Positions 22,901 through 34,559 of a DNA stretch of 64,000 nt are shown piece by piece. The notes under the pieces were generated by a model. It saw only the letters and a list, made by a program, of their open reading frames with translations. It was not told the DNA's origin and ran no database searches. The stretch is taken from positions 22,754-86,753 of the forward strand of contig WION01000227.1 in assembly GCA_015039365.1 (NCBI GenBank), given 5' to 3'. The stretch's first letter is position 1, and each line of letters starts with the position of its first letter. Made by a program: the position numbers and the translations under genes. The DNA comes from Amanita rubescens (taxonomy: Eukaryota; Basidiomycota; Agaricomycetes; Agaricales; Amanitaceae).

Positions 22901-24274
22901 ATGTCCATTGAACTCCACTCACGACTTCTCAATCTGGAAAAGCCATCGGGCCTCAGATCGGGGGGAAGCGTCTCGAGACGAAGAAGCACCCTCAAATGAC
23001 ATCCAGGTCCGAGATCTGGTACCTTGAATCCACCCCCTGTGTAACTGTAATACTAATAGTGACATGCCGTGGGTATCCTCATCAAAACGAATGCTGTTTC
23101 GTCGTTGATCAGAGTGCCTGTATGTTCGCCACCGACGTACATGGAGCAGAAACCCTCGAGCTGTTCGTATGTGCGTTGCAACACGCCGTCCGGCTTGCAC
23201 TGTTTTGTGTACTCCAGTTTCTGAAATGAGGCTCAGCGAATCGTTCCAGACGATGGAGCCACGGCAAGGTAGGGAGCGGTACTTACTACTTAATGACTAA
23301 GACAAAAGACACAGTAGTGTAACGTGGGACGAACTTGCATTCTTGTTCCAAACTCAAAAAGGATTAAGCTCGGCGACCGTGTCTAATTTTTGGATCCATC
23401 CCGTATGCAGCAATACTTTTTTATATCAAACTCGCATCATCTAAATGACAAGTTACAGCCGTCTGGACATGGTGATCTTTATGAAACTTGACGTAGTGTT
23501 GTGAGGTTTTCTAGAATCCGTCATACAAGCTTTCTGCGCACCTCCAAAAAATGTCAGAAATAGCCTTTTGATGCACAACGCAGTACTTTGAAGCATATGC
23601 CAATATCGCGACTCGTTTCAGGTTAGCCGAAACATCCCAAAGCCACTCTACCGTCGATCTTGGCATTTTCTCCGGACAAAGTTTGTTGACGGACCCAGAG
23701 TGAGTTGCGTATGTTATGGAGTCGCGTTACAGAATAAACCAGGTTGGTGAGACGTTGTGAGTCGAGATTGAAATTCGGCATCGCTATTCTGTGGTTTAGT
23801 ACCGCGCCGCCAATGTGCAGCGTCGGCGGAACGGATAATTTTGGCCTCGCGGTAATGTCGCCACTCATGATCACGAACAACGTCGGCAGTTTACGGAAGA
23901 TTCTATTCCCCGACTAGAGTGCCCTGTGCGTGCTCCATTCTTTTCCAGGCTCGCCAACCGTCTCTGGTGGTGGCAGTTCCCATTCGGGGATATGCGTTGG
24001 TAATGTCATTTATCAGGGTTTCCGAAATCCACTGTATTCTGTGTTATGGGACTTATGCTACTGCCCCTTCGCACGCCTACCACAGTACTTGTACAAAAGC
24101 CTGCCTTGCGGCAAATATCCTATCCTATCTGCTCTACGCTTATCCGTCCATAATAATTGTATGGGACGCGATATGGGTGACCCATGTGAATTCTGTATTG
24201 CAGGATTTTGCATCGTGCATCTTCGAATAAGCCCTGCCGCCGAAGCTATTTTTTCATCTTTTCCTACTCTGTCT
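22901..24274. other. No supported gene
   Basis: Short frames only. I see no domain, no clear splice chain and no repeats. A possible upstream exon of the C2H2 gene at 24275 cannot be excluded. Confidence 0.5.
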
Positions 24275-24855
24275 ATGAGCCAAGATGCGGTCAATGGAAC
24301 GTCCTATTCCGAGGGATACAATAACTTCTTTGGTGAGTGTTACCCCCTTATTTTCTGCAGTTGACTCACCACTGAATCCATACAATGTAGTGCGAGCGCA
24401 GCCTCGCGATCCGATCATCGACAAGAACTTCAACTCCAGAAACCCTTTGCCATCCTCGTTTTTGGCCAACGTGGATGTCACTTTTTTTCAGAGCGAGCTG
24501 CGTCCATCGCCGCCCGGAGTCCCGCCGCCGTCTCCGGACATGTATGTTCCTCTGACGAACCGGCGCATTCCCCGGGCATCAAACATGAGGCGAACGAGAC
24601 CAGCGAAGTACCGCTGTCCTGTCGTAGGCTGTGATAAAGACTTCACAATGAAGCATAATCTTCACTGTTTGTGCTTATCCACCGGATTGTATTTCACGAC
24701 TGACATCGAAACATGTAGACCATCTCAATGCGCATAATAATCATCGACCGTATCGTTGTAAACACAAGGATCGGGGCTGCGATTTTAGTGCAGCGGCGCC
24801 CAGCACGGCGACGCGTCACAGTAGGACCTGTAAACATAAACTAAAGGATGCCTAA
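24275..24855 (+). CDS. Small C2H2-type zinc-finger protein, copy 2
   Basis: A 156-residue likely DNA-binding protein. Exons are 24275-24332, 24391-24666 and 24719-24855, with introns of 58 and 52 nt. The first finger fits C-x4-C-x12-H-x3-H once the second intron is removed (CPVVGCDKDF, then HNLHYHLNAH). The second is a C-x6-C-x12-H-x3-C variant (CKHKDRGC ... RHSRTC). The N-terminal part is proline-rich and disordered. It is the paralogue of the gene ending at 3604, with intron positions identical and the finger exon almost the same. Unlike that copy, it keeps a clear ATG. Known relatives are transcription-factor-like; the target and role cannot be read from sequence. Confidence 0.7.
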
Positions 24856-26110
24856 ATTCATTTTTGAATCGTTCTAATACGGTCGATTTCAACCCATCCA
24901 TGTGAGAATCAAAAGTATGCATCAATTGCCCTTCACATGAATCTATGAGTCGGAAAAGCAACACAGCACAGGTCTATGACATCATTTTCCGTATCTTAGG
25001 GTTTACTCATGGCTTGCGACCCTGTTCAAGCTTCAGGTCTGGTTAAAGAGCGACGTGAGAAAATAACTTGGCAAGGGACCATCACGATATCTGAAATTAT
25101 TCCGAGGCTGAATGAAGGTGAGGCCAACGCCAGCGGCGATTACCGAGCCGCGAGTTGGCAAGCTCGAACAAATAAACTCGCTACTCCTTTCACTTGGCGG
25201 CCCATCCCTGCAAAGTTTACTCAGAGGAAAGAGAGAGCTGAGAGTTAATCCCGAGGCTCAAAATCAATTTCTAGTAGTTCTACGGGCTGTATACGACGTA
25301 ATTGTAGGTAAATTGCTCGAATACGGGCCTCAAGGCCTCAAGAACCCTTGACCTTGATGACTAGTATCCCAGCTGCATTACGGTCCAAACCTTGTGTGTA
25401 ATCATCTTTAGCCAAAGTGGCGTTGCGCATCCGCTTTGGTCCCTAGAACTGTCGCACGGTTCTGCTTTTCCAAACTACCTCGCCTTAACTTTCCCCCGGG
25501 ATACCTGGTTTCCGAAAAACCTACCTCCCCGATTATCCCTGATTATCCCCGGTATAAGTATTGGCAGCAGTCCCGTTTTGTATGCTTCTGTGACGTTTTC
25601 GGCCTCGTGCGCGAGAGCTGAGTCACAGCCCTGACTTGATCCGAAATTCTCCCCGGGTATGTAGCCGAAAAACAGTTGCAATTCTAGTAGTAGTATCTCC
25701 CCAGCTCAGGGTTGCATTTGCTCACCCCGCGTGAAACGCATCTCTCGCTCCCCTTTTCATCTCCAGCGCTGACTGTCGTTATGCGAGAGCGGTTCACCGT
25801 CCACCGCAATCAATCGCCGACCTTCGCCGACCCGGTTTTTGTCCTTGAATTATCTTGTATCCTCATCAATCAATTATCACCGCTCCCGAACAGGAGGCGC
25901 CCCGCTGACCGATAGTGCTATCAGCTTGTCCTACGCGGTATCTCAATGCAGACGATCTAGGCCACATCATGCGGTGCTCACTGTCAGACCACCTCTTAAC
26001 AGCTCTTAACGCCACTCGCAGCGTTTGAGAATTGTAAAGCCATCATGACCCGTGTATAATATTATGTGGCAGATCGCATCAGAAGTTTAGCATTTGATCA
26101 GAATTAATTT
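24856..26110. other. No supported gene
   Basis: A plus-strand ATG frame at 25009-25248 (79 codons) has no recognisable family. The rest is intergenic-looking text leading into the 3' flank of the retroelement. Confidence 0.45.
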
Positions 26111-28400
26111 TCCAGAAGGTTGAGATGGTTCATATTACGATGGGCGGCGGATAAGGTTACATCGTAAGAACCAGAAGAACAGAAAACGATGTTTGTAAGC
26201 GGAATGATTTAAAGTCCAAATAGTACAACGTAGGAGTAATGAACGAATCATGTATACGGATGCGGTATTGCCCGGGATCACGGAAATTGAGCACGAGGCT
26301 GTCCAAGGCTCACAGAAGAGCTACCTCCAGCCTATTTCGTTTGTACGACGGCAACATAGGCAAAGTCTCGGTATCAACAATCGAGATCTCTGGCAGTCTC
26401 CTCCTCAAGTTATCAATTTGCCCGCGGGACAACTCGTTGGCGACTTCATTCCCTCTTTGGTTCGAGTCAACGACAACTTGGATCGCAAAGGGATCATTGA
26501 TAAGGACATCAACAGCCGAGAGGAGAATCGGATTGCGATCTGGAACGGAAGTGTGTAGGCGATCAAACGTCTCTACCGTTTTCAAATTGTCGGTGTAGAT
26601 CAGGATACGACCTTTGAGATTACGCCTGTGAGAAATGTGGATAGCCCAGCACACGGATAGTGCTTTGAGGAAGGGGCTGTCCCCGTTGGGTGGTGAGGCC
26701 GCTCGGAAGCCAGTAGAAGCCTCTTTGTAGTAGCAACCGAGGCCTCTCCGCGATGCGTCACAAAAGAAATGGTGGTTCGCCTGGGTCGGCGTCCACGCGA
26801 TGGACTTGATTATGTGAACGCCTTTCAGCTTCGCTGCGTGGGCAGCGAACCAAGAAAGCTCGAATTTGATGGCGGCGTCCACATCCACCTCTTCGTCCAG
26901 TTTCTTTTGGGAATTGGAACCGATTGCCGCGTGGAGCGCCCGCAACCCTGGCTTAAGCATAGGAAAGGCAGATAATGACCAAGCCATAAAGCCAGCGAGC
27001 TGCATGAGACCTTGCAGCGTCTGGCGACCTGATCCCGAGGAGCAAAAGTGCCGAATTATTGAAAGCAGTTTATCGAGCTTTTCCTGGGGTAAAGTGATTG
27101 TCATGGCATTGGGATCCACTAGAAAACCGAGAATTTCGAGGGTTTCGCCGGAGACCTGCTTCCTTTCATCGTGAGGAATTCCCAATTCGTTCCATAGTTT
27201 GAGTAATCGAGCCTGCTTTGTCGGTAACCTTTTCTTATAAGGCGCATAGTACTCCTCTGACGAGGCTAGTTCAAAAGAAAAGCAGTCGTCGGTGTACAGC
27301 TTCAGATGCGGCAAATTCCGGACATTTATAGCAATCCACGTCACTAGTCCCATGAACCCGACCCACAACCGTTGCGAGCCCCGGTTCCCAAAACTGTTGC
27401 AACGATCAACATGTCTTTGACCATCGACGGTCACGATCTGTCTTATCTGCCAAAGGGGGTGCATTGGAAGACGACGGTACGCGGACGAAACATCCGACTT
27501 GAAAAGCTTCAGTTTGACTGATGGACCGTTTTCACGCCTGAACTGGATCAGGGAATCGATTAAGTCTTTGATGGTGTCCTGTTGGGCACCTGCACTATCT
27601 TCCCGCGAAATCATGCTGTTCAACGGGTACTTTGACGCGCTATGATCGACTACCAGACGAAACTTGGATGGCCCTTGCTTGGGCACTGCACGTATAGGCA
27701 TGCTATACATACCCGGAAGGAGCTTTGTTCCAAACGGCTGGGAAAACCGCCTTTCCTGAATCTCTGTTTTACACTGTTCGCGAAGAAACTCGCGTTTGTT
27801 CTTATCCCTTGGCGGCGGGCACGAAGCATCGTAGGTCAATGGATATGACCCACCCTCGGGGTTCGTATTCGCAAAGGGCCAAAACCCTTCCCGCAAGCCG
27901 ATTACGACGGATTTTACAAATGCCTGATTGGGGTGAGTACGAAGCAGCCGTTCGAATGGGGAAGCTTTGATGGGAGTTACGATCTGGAAGAGGTGGGGAT
28001 ATCGCTTGATCGTGTCCTGGATGTCTGCCCGGAATTCATGGGCTCCTGGACGAGGAAGGGGAGTATCGCTATGTGTGGATAGGACTGTTGGGCTCTTGCC
28101 AACCTCCTGAAGCGTCCATAGGAGGCCACGGCGAAAACTGGGCCAACTAGGTTCATGTCCATCAGATGCAGAGATATCGGGTGGGACATCTCCCCAAAAA
28201 GTGGCCATTCCTTCGTCATCTTGTCCAGGCATGCTGGTGTTTGCACTTGCAGGGGATTGAGGCGCTCCCCCAGACCCACTTTTCGAACTCGTGAGGCCCA
28301 TTCTCTGGTGACTCGCGGGAGGAAAAGGGAGTAACTGCGGCACAGGTCAACTCACGACATTTTATCTACCCACGTATCTAAAAATAAGTCGCTTCTGGAC
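26111..28400 (-). mobile_element. DIRS-like retroelement copy C, longest in the window
   Basis: Contains one uninterrupted reverse transcriptase-RNase H frame (next entry) and a 3' flank shared with copies A and B (GGCGGATAAGGTTAC, AGTCCAAATAGTACAACGTAG). I see no recombinase frame and no long terminal repeats, so it is either 5'/3' incomplete or relies on another copy. Confidence 0.7.
26310..28301 (-). CDS. Reverse transcriptase-RNase H polyprotein fragment
   Basis: Would copy element RNA into DNA. One exon, 663 residues from the first in-frame ATG at 28301; the frame is open further upstream, so the true N-terminus may lie on a missing exon. Palm motifs in order: KLFKSDVSSAYRRLP (motif A), then FGNRGSQRLW (motif B), then LKLYTDDCFSF, the Y-x-D-D active site with Thr as x. 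An RNase H-like part follows with FFCDASRRGLG, LIYTDN and a final GNEVANELSR. This order and the weak homology to DIRS/Ngaro-type polymerases are typical of a large Agaricomycete repeat family. No in-frame stop is seen, unlike copies A and B, so this is the youngest copy. The expected tyrosine recombinase of a full DIRS element is not found nearby. Confidence 0.8.
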   Translation of the reverse strand: MGLTSSKSGSGGAPQSPASANTSMPGQDDEGMATFWGDVPPDISASDGHEPSWPSFRRGLLWTLQEVGKSPTVLSTHSDTPLPRPGAHEFRADIQDTIKRYPHLFQIVTPIKASPFERLLRTHPNQAFVKSVVIGLREGFWPFANTNPEGGSYPLTYDASCPPPRDKNKREFLREQCKTEIQERRFSQPFGTKLLPGMYSMPIRAVPKQGPSKFRLVVDHSASKYPLNSMISREDSAGAQQDTIKDLIDSLIQFRRENGPSVKLKLFKSDVSSAYRRLPMHPLWQIRQIVTVDGQRHVDRCNSFGNRGSQRLWVGFMGLVTWIAINVRNLPHLKLYTDDCFSFELASSEEYYAPYKKRLPTKQARLLKLWNELGIPHDERKQVSGETLEILGFLVDPNAMTITLPQEKLDKLLSIIRHFCSSGSGRQTLQGLMQLAGFMAWSLSAFPMLKPGLRALHAAIGSNSQKKLDEEVDVDAAIKFELSWFAAHAAKLKGVHIIKSIAWTPTQANHHFFCDASRRGLGCYYKEASTGFRAASPPNGDSPFLKALSVCWAIHISHRRNLKGRILIYTDNLKTVETFDRLHTSVPDRNPILLSAVDVLINDPFAIQVVVDSNQRGNEVANELSRGQIDNLRRRLPEISIVDTETLPMLPSYKRNRLEVALL

Positions 28401-28785
28401 ACGTATTCATGCTGCGTACGTCAGGGGGGGTGTCTACTATACTCGAGCCGTATAATGATATATATTGGTGGCTGCCGCCTACCGCGAGGATACGCAAACA
28501 AATCAAGAGAGATGCACGAAATTGAGGAGAATAGAATATGCTCGCAATTCAATTGCACAATGCTGTATAAATTGTGGATATATATGATGTAAAAAAATGA
28601 AAAAAAAAGTGAAATATGTGGGGGGTATATCTATCAATTATTACCGTAAGTAAATATATAAAGATCATGCGCGTTAGTTTGAGATTAGTAACCCAGCCAC
28701 CTTTCAACCCACGAAAAGATTAAAACGAACGAAAAAAAAAGAAAGAGGGGGAAACGTCCGAGATCGAAGGAAAGAGCCCGCGCTC
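28401..28785. other. AT-rich intergenic spacer
   Basis: A-rich text with short A runs (28595-28610, 28725-28745) and no frame of note. It contains the 3' end and probable polyadenylation region of the minus-strand gene to its right. Confidence 0.6.
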
Positions 28786-31700
28786 TCAGGCTTCCAGCGC
28801 CGCCGCCGCAGCTTGTTCTTCAAATTCAAGTTCACCCATCACCAAACTAACCGCTGAAGCTCTCGTCGACATCCTGTCCGACAACAAGCCCTCCCCATCC
28901 GCATTCAGATGAAGCGTCCCTCCAGCTTTCTCGCTCCTCATCAGCAAGTCCTTCCACCGTTCTCTTTTCTCTTTCTCCGTCAAGGAGATAGATTTTCTGT
29001 GGTGGGCGTAAGGGTGATGGTTGGAGTGGTCTTCAGCATCACCATTACGTACAGCGCCATTAGTTGGCGCTGATCCGTTACTGGTACTCTTCACGCTCGC
29101 TGTTCGCTTCAATGAAGATTTTCTAAGAACCTTCGCGCCGCCGGTGTTGTTTGTCTTGGAGTTCGAATTCTCTTCCTTTTTCACATCTCTTACGACGGTA
29201 GAGGCAGAAGGCCGTCTAGGATTCCTCGTAGGCCTCACAGGAGGCAAAGTAGACGCGCCTGACGAGAAGCTCAACTTCCTTAACAAAGTGCTCAACGTCC
29301 CAGCAGGCGTTGAGCTAAAAGTCGAAGTTGACGATGTCGATGGAGGGGGAGGTACTACCGGCTGTGATGATGACGAAAGCGGAAGAGATGGTTGCGACTG
29401 GGATGACGATGACAGAGGTGCTTCAAAACACGGCGACGGGGATGAATACGACCTCCCAACGGCGGAAGACGATTCAGACCTACCAGGCCGGGGCGACGAA
29501 GACGATACGGACAAGAAATGGGATATCGACTCGGATATCGACATCCTCCTGTTCCTCTTCTTCCAACCTATGGACGACGACGACCCCGCCACCGCGGAAC
29601 CAGAACCAGAACCGAAACTAGAGTTCACACTAGAGGCGGAGCCAGGAGTTGAAGTCGAAGCAAACGACGGTTCTTCTATTCTCTCCATTCCAAATTGTTT
29701 TCCCACGACCCTTCCAAAGGTGGACAAGGCAGGCGTAAAGTACTCTGCTGATCCTGCGCCAGAACTGGATAACGAACTTGGACTCTCGACCGCCCTAGGA
29801 GGAGATGACGTTGAGAAGACGCGTGAAGTGGGAGACGATAAGGGTGAAATAGCGCTCGTTGTGGATGACCGACCCCTGCCCAACAACAACACATTTTCAT
29901 TCCCATTGACGTCAACTCCACCACCACCACCACCAACATAAGATTCTCCGGATCCTCTCTCCGCAACACGTTTCCTAGGCGGAACAGGCAACGACGGCAG
30001 CTCATTTTCCGGAGACCGAGCCATACTCCATTCAAACCCGCCCAAACTCGCACTCCGACCAGGACTAGGCATCGGAACCGGTATCCTGATGCCTCCACTC
30101 TTGTTATCCAAATCGTTTATGTTTATCCGAGGCAGAGGCGAAGTTGCGCTTCGACTAGGAAGTTCAAGGTATAAGCCTACTTTCGAAGGCCGACCACGGG
30201 AGAAACCGCTTATATGCGGTGGTGGGTACCCTTTATCTGCAGTTCTGTGGGCGCTGGGGTTTCCGTGTGTTGGGGCCGTACTAGCGCCGGTCAAAGAACC
30301 CTCTTTGTCATTGTTCCGCGTCTCTGGTTCGATGTCTTTGTTGGCTGACGATGTCGTCGTGAGAGAGGTGGAGCTAACGTGGCCTTGCCCCTTCGAAAGT
30401 TCTGCAGGCGGAACAATATGCTTCGCCAGTATATTAGTGGGCATAGGTGGTACCAGCACCATGCCGTTATTACTATTATGTTTGTTATTAGATTGCTGTT
30501 GCTGTTGTGGTGGAGGTGAATGATTAAGTTGATTCTGTGGTGGAGGTGAGTGACCGTTGACCTCGTCCACAGAAGAAATAGAGGAACGTTTGCTACGCAT
30601 GCTTCGTGACCTGCCAATGACGCTAGTATTTAAGAAGCGAGGGTCGGGCGAAGAAGGCGCTGCATTTGCAGTGCTCGGGCGAGAGGGAATTTGAGGCCTT
30701 GCTTGGCCGGATGGCGTTGATGATCGAATTAAACCTTGTTCTGACACGCTGGCGGATGCAGAGGCAGAAAAGCCGCTTGATGTTGACGTTCGTCTTCTCA
30801 GGGCACCAACTGATGACGTGGCACGTAAGCGGTGTAACATTTTCTTCTGGTTGCCGCCGGCGGGTGACGAGGAAGAAGATGGTATTGGTATAGGTGCATG
30901 CAACGAAGCTGATCTATGGCTTTCCACAGTTCTCGTCTGGCTAATGTGGATTTGAACATCGGAACCCGTCTATAGTTGAGATGAGAATAGGAAAACCTCA
31001 AAGAGGTAGAGAAACAAACATTGGGTATACTGCTGGGACTGGGACTGTGGCCGCCGTCGCTAGATACGGAAATGGGACTTGTAGGGCTCGAGCCAACCGG
31101 AAAGAAGGATCGGAAGCCCTTGGGAAGGGCGGGAACAGGAGGAGCAGGTTCATGTGCAAATGATGATGTATGTGAGAGAGATTCTTCGCTGTAGTTGGGC
31201 AAATGCGATTTGGATGAGGAACGAGAGTGATATTTGTCTCTGAGCCCGCCAGTGCTGATACGTTTCATTAATTTCCATAATTTCGCGCTGCTTGCCTTTT
31301 CAGAAATAGGGGTAGATATAGATCTTGAAACGGATGAGGGAGTAGACTCGGATGGTGCACGCGAAGGGGAAGGATCCGCGGACGAATGAGATGGACGGGG
31401 TTTGACAAGCCGTCTGGGGACCCGAACGCTATCAATGGAGGTTGGAGTGTCTGGAGTAGGTGTAGCAGGTGACGGGGACGCGAGATTCTTCCCATCAGCC
31501 GACTTTGGGTCGACAGAAATGCTTATTGAATAGCGACTGCGCATCTTCCTAATCCGTTCCTTGCCCACTTGGAGAGGAGATTTAGTGGGCTCTTCAGGAC
31601 CAGCGCTACCTGAGCGTCTTGAAAAACCTTGGGAATCCTGTGCTGCGGGAGTTGCAGGTTCCGCGCTTTTAATACCTGAGCTGCCCAAACTGGAAGAATC

Positions 31701-31985
31701 GTCCTGGCCACGTCCCTCTGTCATAACGACACCTCCGGCTTTTCTCCACCGGTTTGAAACTTTCCTCGTCAGGGACTTTCCCAAACCCACCAACCCACCG
31801 CCGCTCTTGGGAGTCTTCGGGGCGCTAGTGCTGGCTGATGCGGTGGCGTAGGACCAATAGTAGGTTCCGGCATAGTTGGTCCAATTGTGGTCTTCTGGAC
31901 CGTCTGCAGCGACTACTCTGTCCGCCGACGAGCCTACTACCGTGTAGTAAGGCGTTGGAGTGGTTGGCGAGCTTGGAGGCGACAT
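28786..31985 (-). CDS. Large serine/proline-rich disordered protein, function unknown
   Basis: Two exons, 31985-31020 and 30969-28786, split by a 50-nt phase-0 intron (GTTTGT...CTATAG). Together they give about 1049 residues. The start is the first ATG (MSPPSSPTTPTP). Composition is dominated by Ser, Pro, Thr and Arg, with runs of Ser, Gln/Asn and Gly and many S-x-S and R-x-x-S sites. This suggests an intrinsically disordered, phosphorylated scaffold or regulator. Less repetitive islands are LGKSLTRKVSNRWRK and AKLWKLMKRISTGG in exon 1, and the C-terminal SISLTEKEKRERWKDLLMR. No enzyme or membrane domain is visible. The opposite strand has a long acidic frame (29021-29941) that is the mirror of the Ser-rich codons and should be ignored. 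I do not recognise the gene. Confidence 0.8.
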
Positions 31986-32630
31986 GGCCGTCCAGCGCTT
32001 GGAACGAGAGATTAGTAAGCAGATCAAGCGGACATTGTCTGATTATACCCGTGATATTTTCGGTTCACATACCAACGACATCCGACTCGGAACTAGGTCT
32101 GAGTCAATTCGACGGCCGAATGGGCCGAAAAACTTATATTAGAGTCGGTGAATGAATGACCGAATATGAAAGAAGTCACTTTGATCTTCTTGATCGGATC
32201 CTATCTTTTCACTTGGAACTGCATTGAATCTGGGAGATCGATCGAATGCAATAGGAGTGATGATAAAAGGAACACTCGGTGATGATCATGTCAGAGTAGT
32301 TCGTTCCTTGATTTTGCGGGTACCTAAATTCAGTTACGGAAACTACTAACTGGCGCTCGTCCCTACTAGTAGTCGTCCCTGCACCGGCGTTGAAACACCA
32401 GCGCGAAACGTGTGCGGGGATGCATCATAGGGCGTCAAGACTCAGAATGCACACATCTCCGAACGGGCGTTTTGGAAACGTGGGACAAAGCAATTCCCGT
32501 TGCCAATGCCAAATGGAATGGCTCCGATGGCGGGATTAGAGGGGAAGCGCTTTATCATTTAATCTATATGAGCGGATGATTTTGTAACTCCTTCAATTAC
32601 TTATAAACCAGGACTAACTGCGATCCCTGT
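31986..32630. other. Shared upstream region of two divergent genes
   Basis: Divergent promoter region between the Ser-rich gene (-) and TYR1 (+). From about 32390 to 32630 the text is nearly identical to 37645-37915, which precedes the truncated TYR1 copy, including GGGCGTTTTGGAAACGTGGGA. No frame of note. Confidence 0.6.
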
Positions 32631-34545
32631 ATGGCTCTGTCTGTCCCAAACCCTCATGTCTCCCCCGACGCCCACCCCGACAACCAGCCCACAATCGGCC
32701 TCATAGGCATGGGCGCTATGGGCCGCATGTACGCTCACGTTCTGAGCATTGCAGGCTGGAAAAAGTATGCAGATCTTATCGGTCCGCGTGATTGCTGATC
32801 GTTCTCAGAATCTGCGTTTGCGATCTTCCATCCAAATTTGACGACCTCAAGCGTGAATACGCAAGTGCGTTCATCCTACTCTCCTCGTTTCGGTACACTG
32901 ACGATTCCCAGACAATCCCTCAGTGACAGTCGTCCGCGACGGCTATGCCGTATCCAGAGCATCCGATTTCATCGTTTATTCCGTCGAAGCTGGAGGCATT
33001 GACTCAGTCGTAAAGGAGTACGGTCCCGGTGAGTCCAACTCTATCCCAAACACAGATCCTGCTCTAGAATCACCTAGCCACCAAACTGAACGCTGTCGTC
33101 GCTGGTCAAACTTCTGTAAAGGCACCAGAACAAGCAGCATTCGAAAAGTACCTCCCTCAAGATGTCCACATCGTATCATGCCACTCTTTGCACGGCCCTA
33201 CAGTCTCACCTGTTGGCCAGTCTCTCGTATGCCCCTTTCACCACGTCATTCACCATCATTGCCTTAAACCACCACTTCCTAGGTGCTCATCAAACATCGC
33301 GGGCCCCCAGAAGCTCTTACACTTGTCGAAAACATCCTCCGCTGTTTCGGATCAAGATACGTCTACCTCTCCTATGCAGAACATGACCTGGTCACCGCCA
33401 ACACCCAAGCCGTCACACATGCTGCCTTCCTCAGGTACGTCAATCGCTTCACCACTCGCTTTTCTTTCATACTCAAGATTCGCGTCGTAATAGCATGGGA
33501 ACTGCATGGTGCTCTGCTGAATCATACCCATGGGAGCAAGGACTTTACGTAGGTGGGCTGGAAACGGTAAAGGTCAATCTCACCCTTCGCATCTACTCGA
33601 ACCAATGGCACGTATACGCCGGCTTGGCCATTTTAAACCCTAGCGCTCGGATTCAGATCAAACAGTGAGCAACGCCATACTCGTACCAGCTCCTCGATCC
33701 AACTAACACAAAAAAGATTCGCTAAAAGCGCTACCGAACTATTCAAACTCATGCTAGCGGGCGGAAACGGGACCGAAGAAGACCGTCGCGCGTTCAAAGC
33801 CCGCGTAGAGTGGGGCCGGGAAGTCGTCTTTGGCGATCGTGACGCCTCTCCAGCATCATCACCGACTAGTACCAACGCTAACGGAGACACCCAGAAAAAG
33901 AAGAAAAAACGCCGTCCAATCTTACTTTCCGAAAGCGTCCTAGACAAATTCAGTCTAGGCAAATTGACCTACAACCCCACTTCCATACCCCTATTAAGTC
34001 CACCCATAGGCTTCACCAACCCTCCATTCGCCTCCACCGAATCCTGTGCGTCGGAAGAAACCACACCCTCTACATCTACTGATCCCAAAACGACCCGCCG
34101 AGCGTCCACCGGCGTTCCAACCCGCTACAGACCCAACTCCCACCTCGCCCTCCTCGCCATGGTCGACTCCTGGGCCCACCTCAAAATCAATCCATACACC
34201 CACCTCTCCCTCGCTGCAACCCCCCTCTTCCGTCTCTTCCTCGGCGTAGCCGAACACCTCTTCCTCAACCCCTCCCTCCTTCGCGCTTCTCTCCATTCGG
34301 CGCTGTACGATACTTGGCATAGGGCGGACGACCTCGAGTTCGTTGTTGCTGCCAGGGGGTGGAGTCAGGCTGTCGGTTTTGGTAATTTTGAGGTGTATAA
34401 GAGGAGGTTTATGCAGACTAGAGCGTTTTTGGAGAGTAGGTTTGAGGAGGGGGTGAAGGTTGGGAGTGAGATGATTAAGGCGGTGATGGAGACTGAGGTG
34501 CAGAGGGAGAAGGAAGAGGAGGAAGGGGAATGTGAGGAGGTTTAG
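32631..34545 (+). CDS. TYR1: Prephenate dehydrogenase (NADP+)
   Basis: Converts prephenate to 4-hydroxyphenylpyruvate in tyrosine synthesis, in the cytosol. Seven exons: 32631-32764, 32809-32864, 32912-33028, 33078-33226, 33283-33434, 33494-33664 and 33717-34545. Introns are 44-59 nt GT-AG and all joins keep frame, giving 535 residues. The N-terminus has the Rossmann nucleotide site GLIGMGAMGRMYA. Family-typical segments follow: SDFIVYSVEAGGID, AVVAGQTSVKAPE, VSCHSLHGPTVSP and TQAVTHAAFLSMGTAW. Yeast Tyr1 is about 450 residues; the excess here is a Ser/Thr/Lys-rich insert in the last exon (with KKKKKR) and an acidic Glu-rich tail. It appears intact and is probably the functional copy. Its promoter and first four exons have been duplicated at 37645-38433, and a more decayed version lies at 47380-47880. 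Confidence 0.93.
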
Positions 34546-34559
34546 AGTGGGATGAATAG

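Noticed and set aside
26111..28400. Complete autonomous DIRS element
   Set aside because: Only the polymerase-RNase H frame is present; no recombinase frame or characteristic split/inverted repeats were found on either side.
29021..29941. 306-codon acidic plus-strand frame
   Set aside because: It is the mirror of Ser/Thr-rich codons of the minus-strand gene 28786-31985, which has a coherent two-exon structure.
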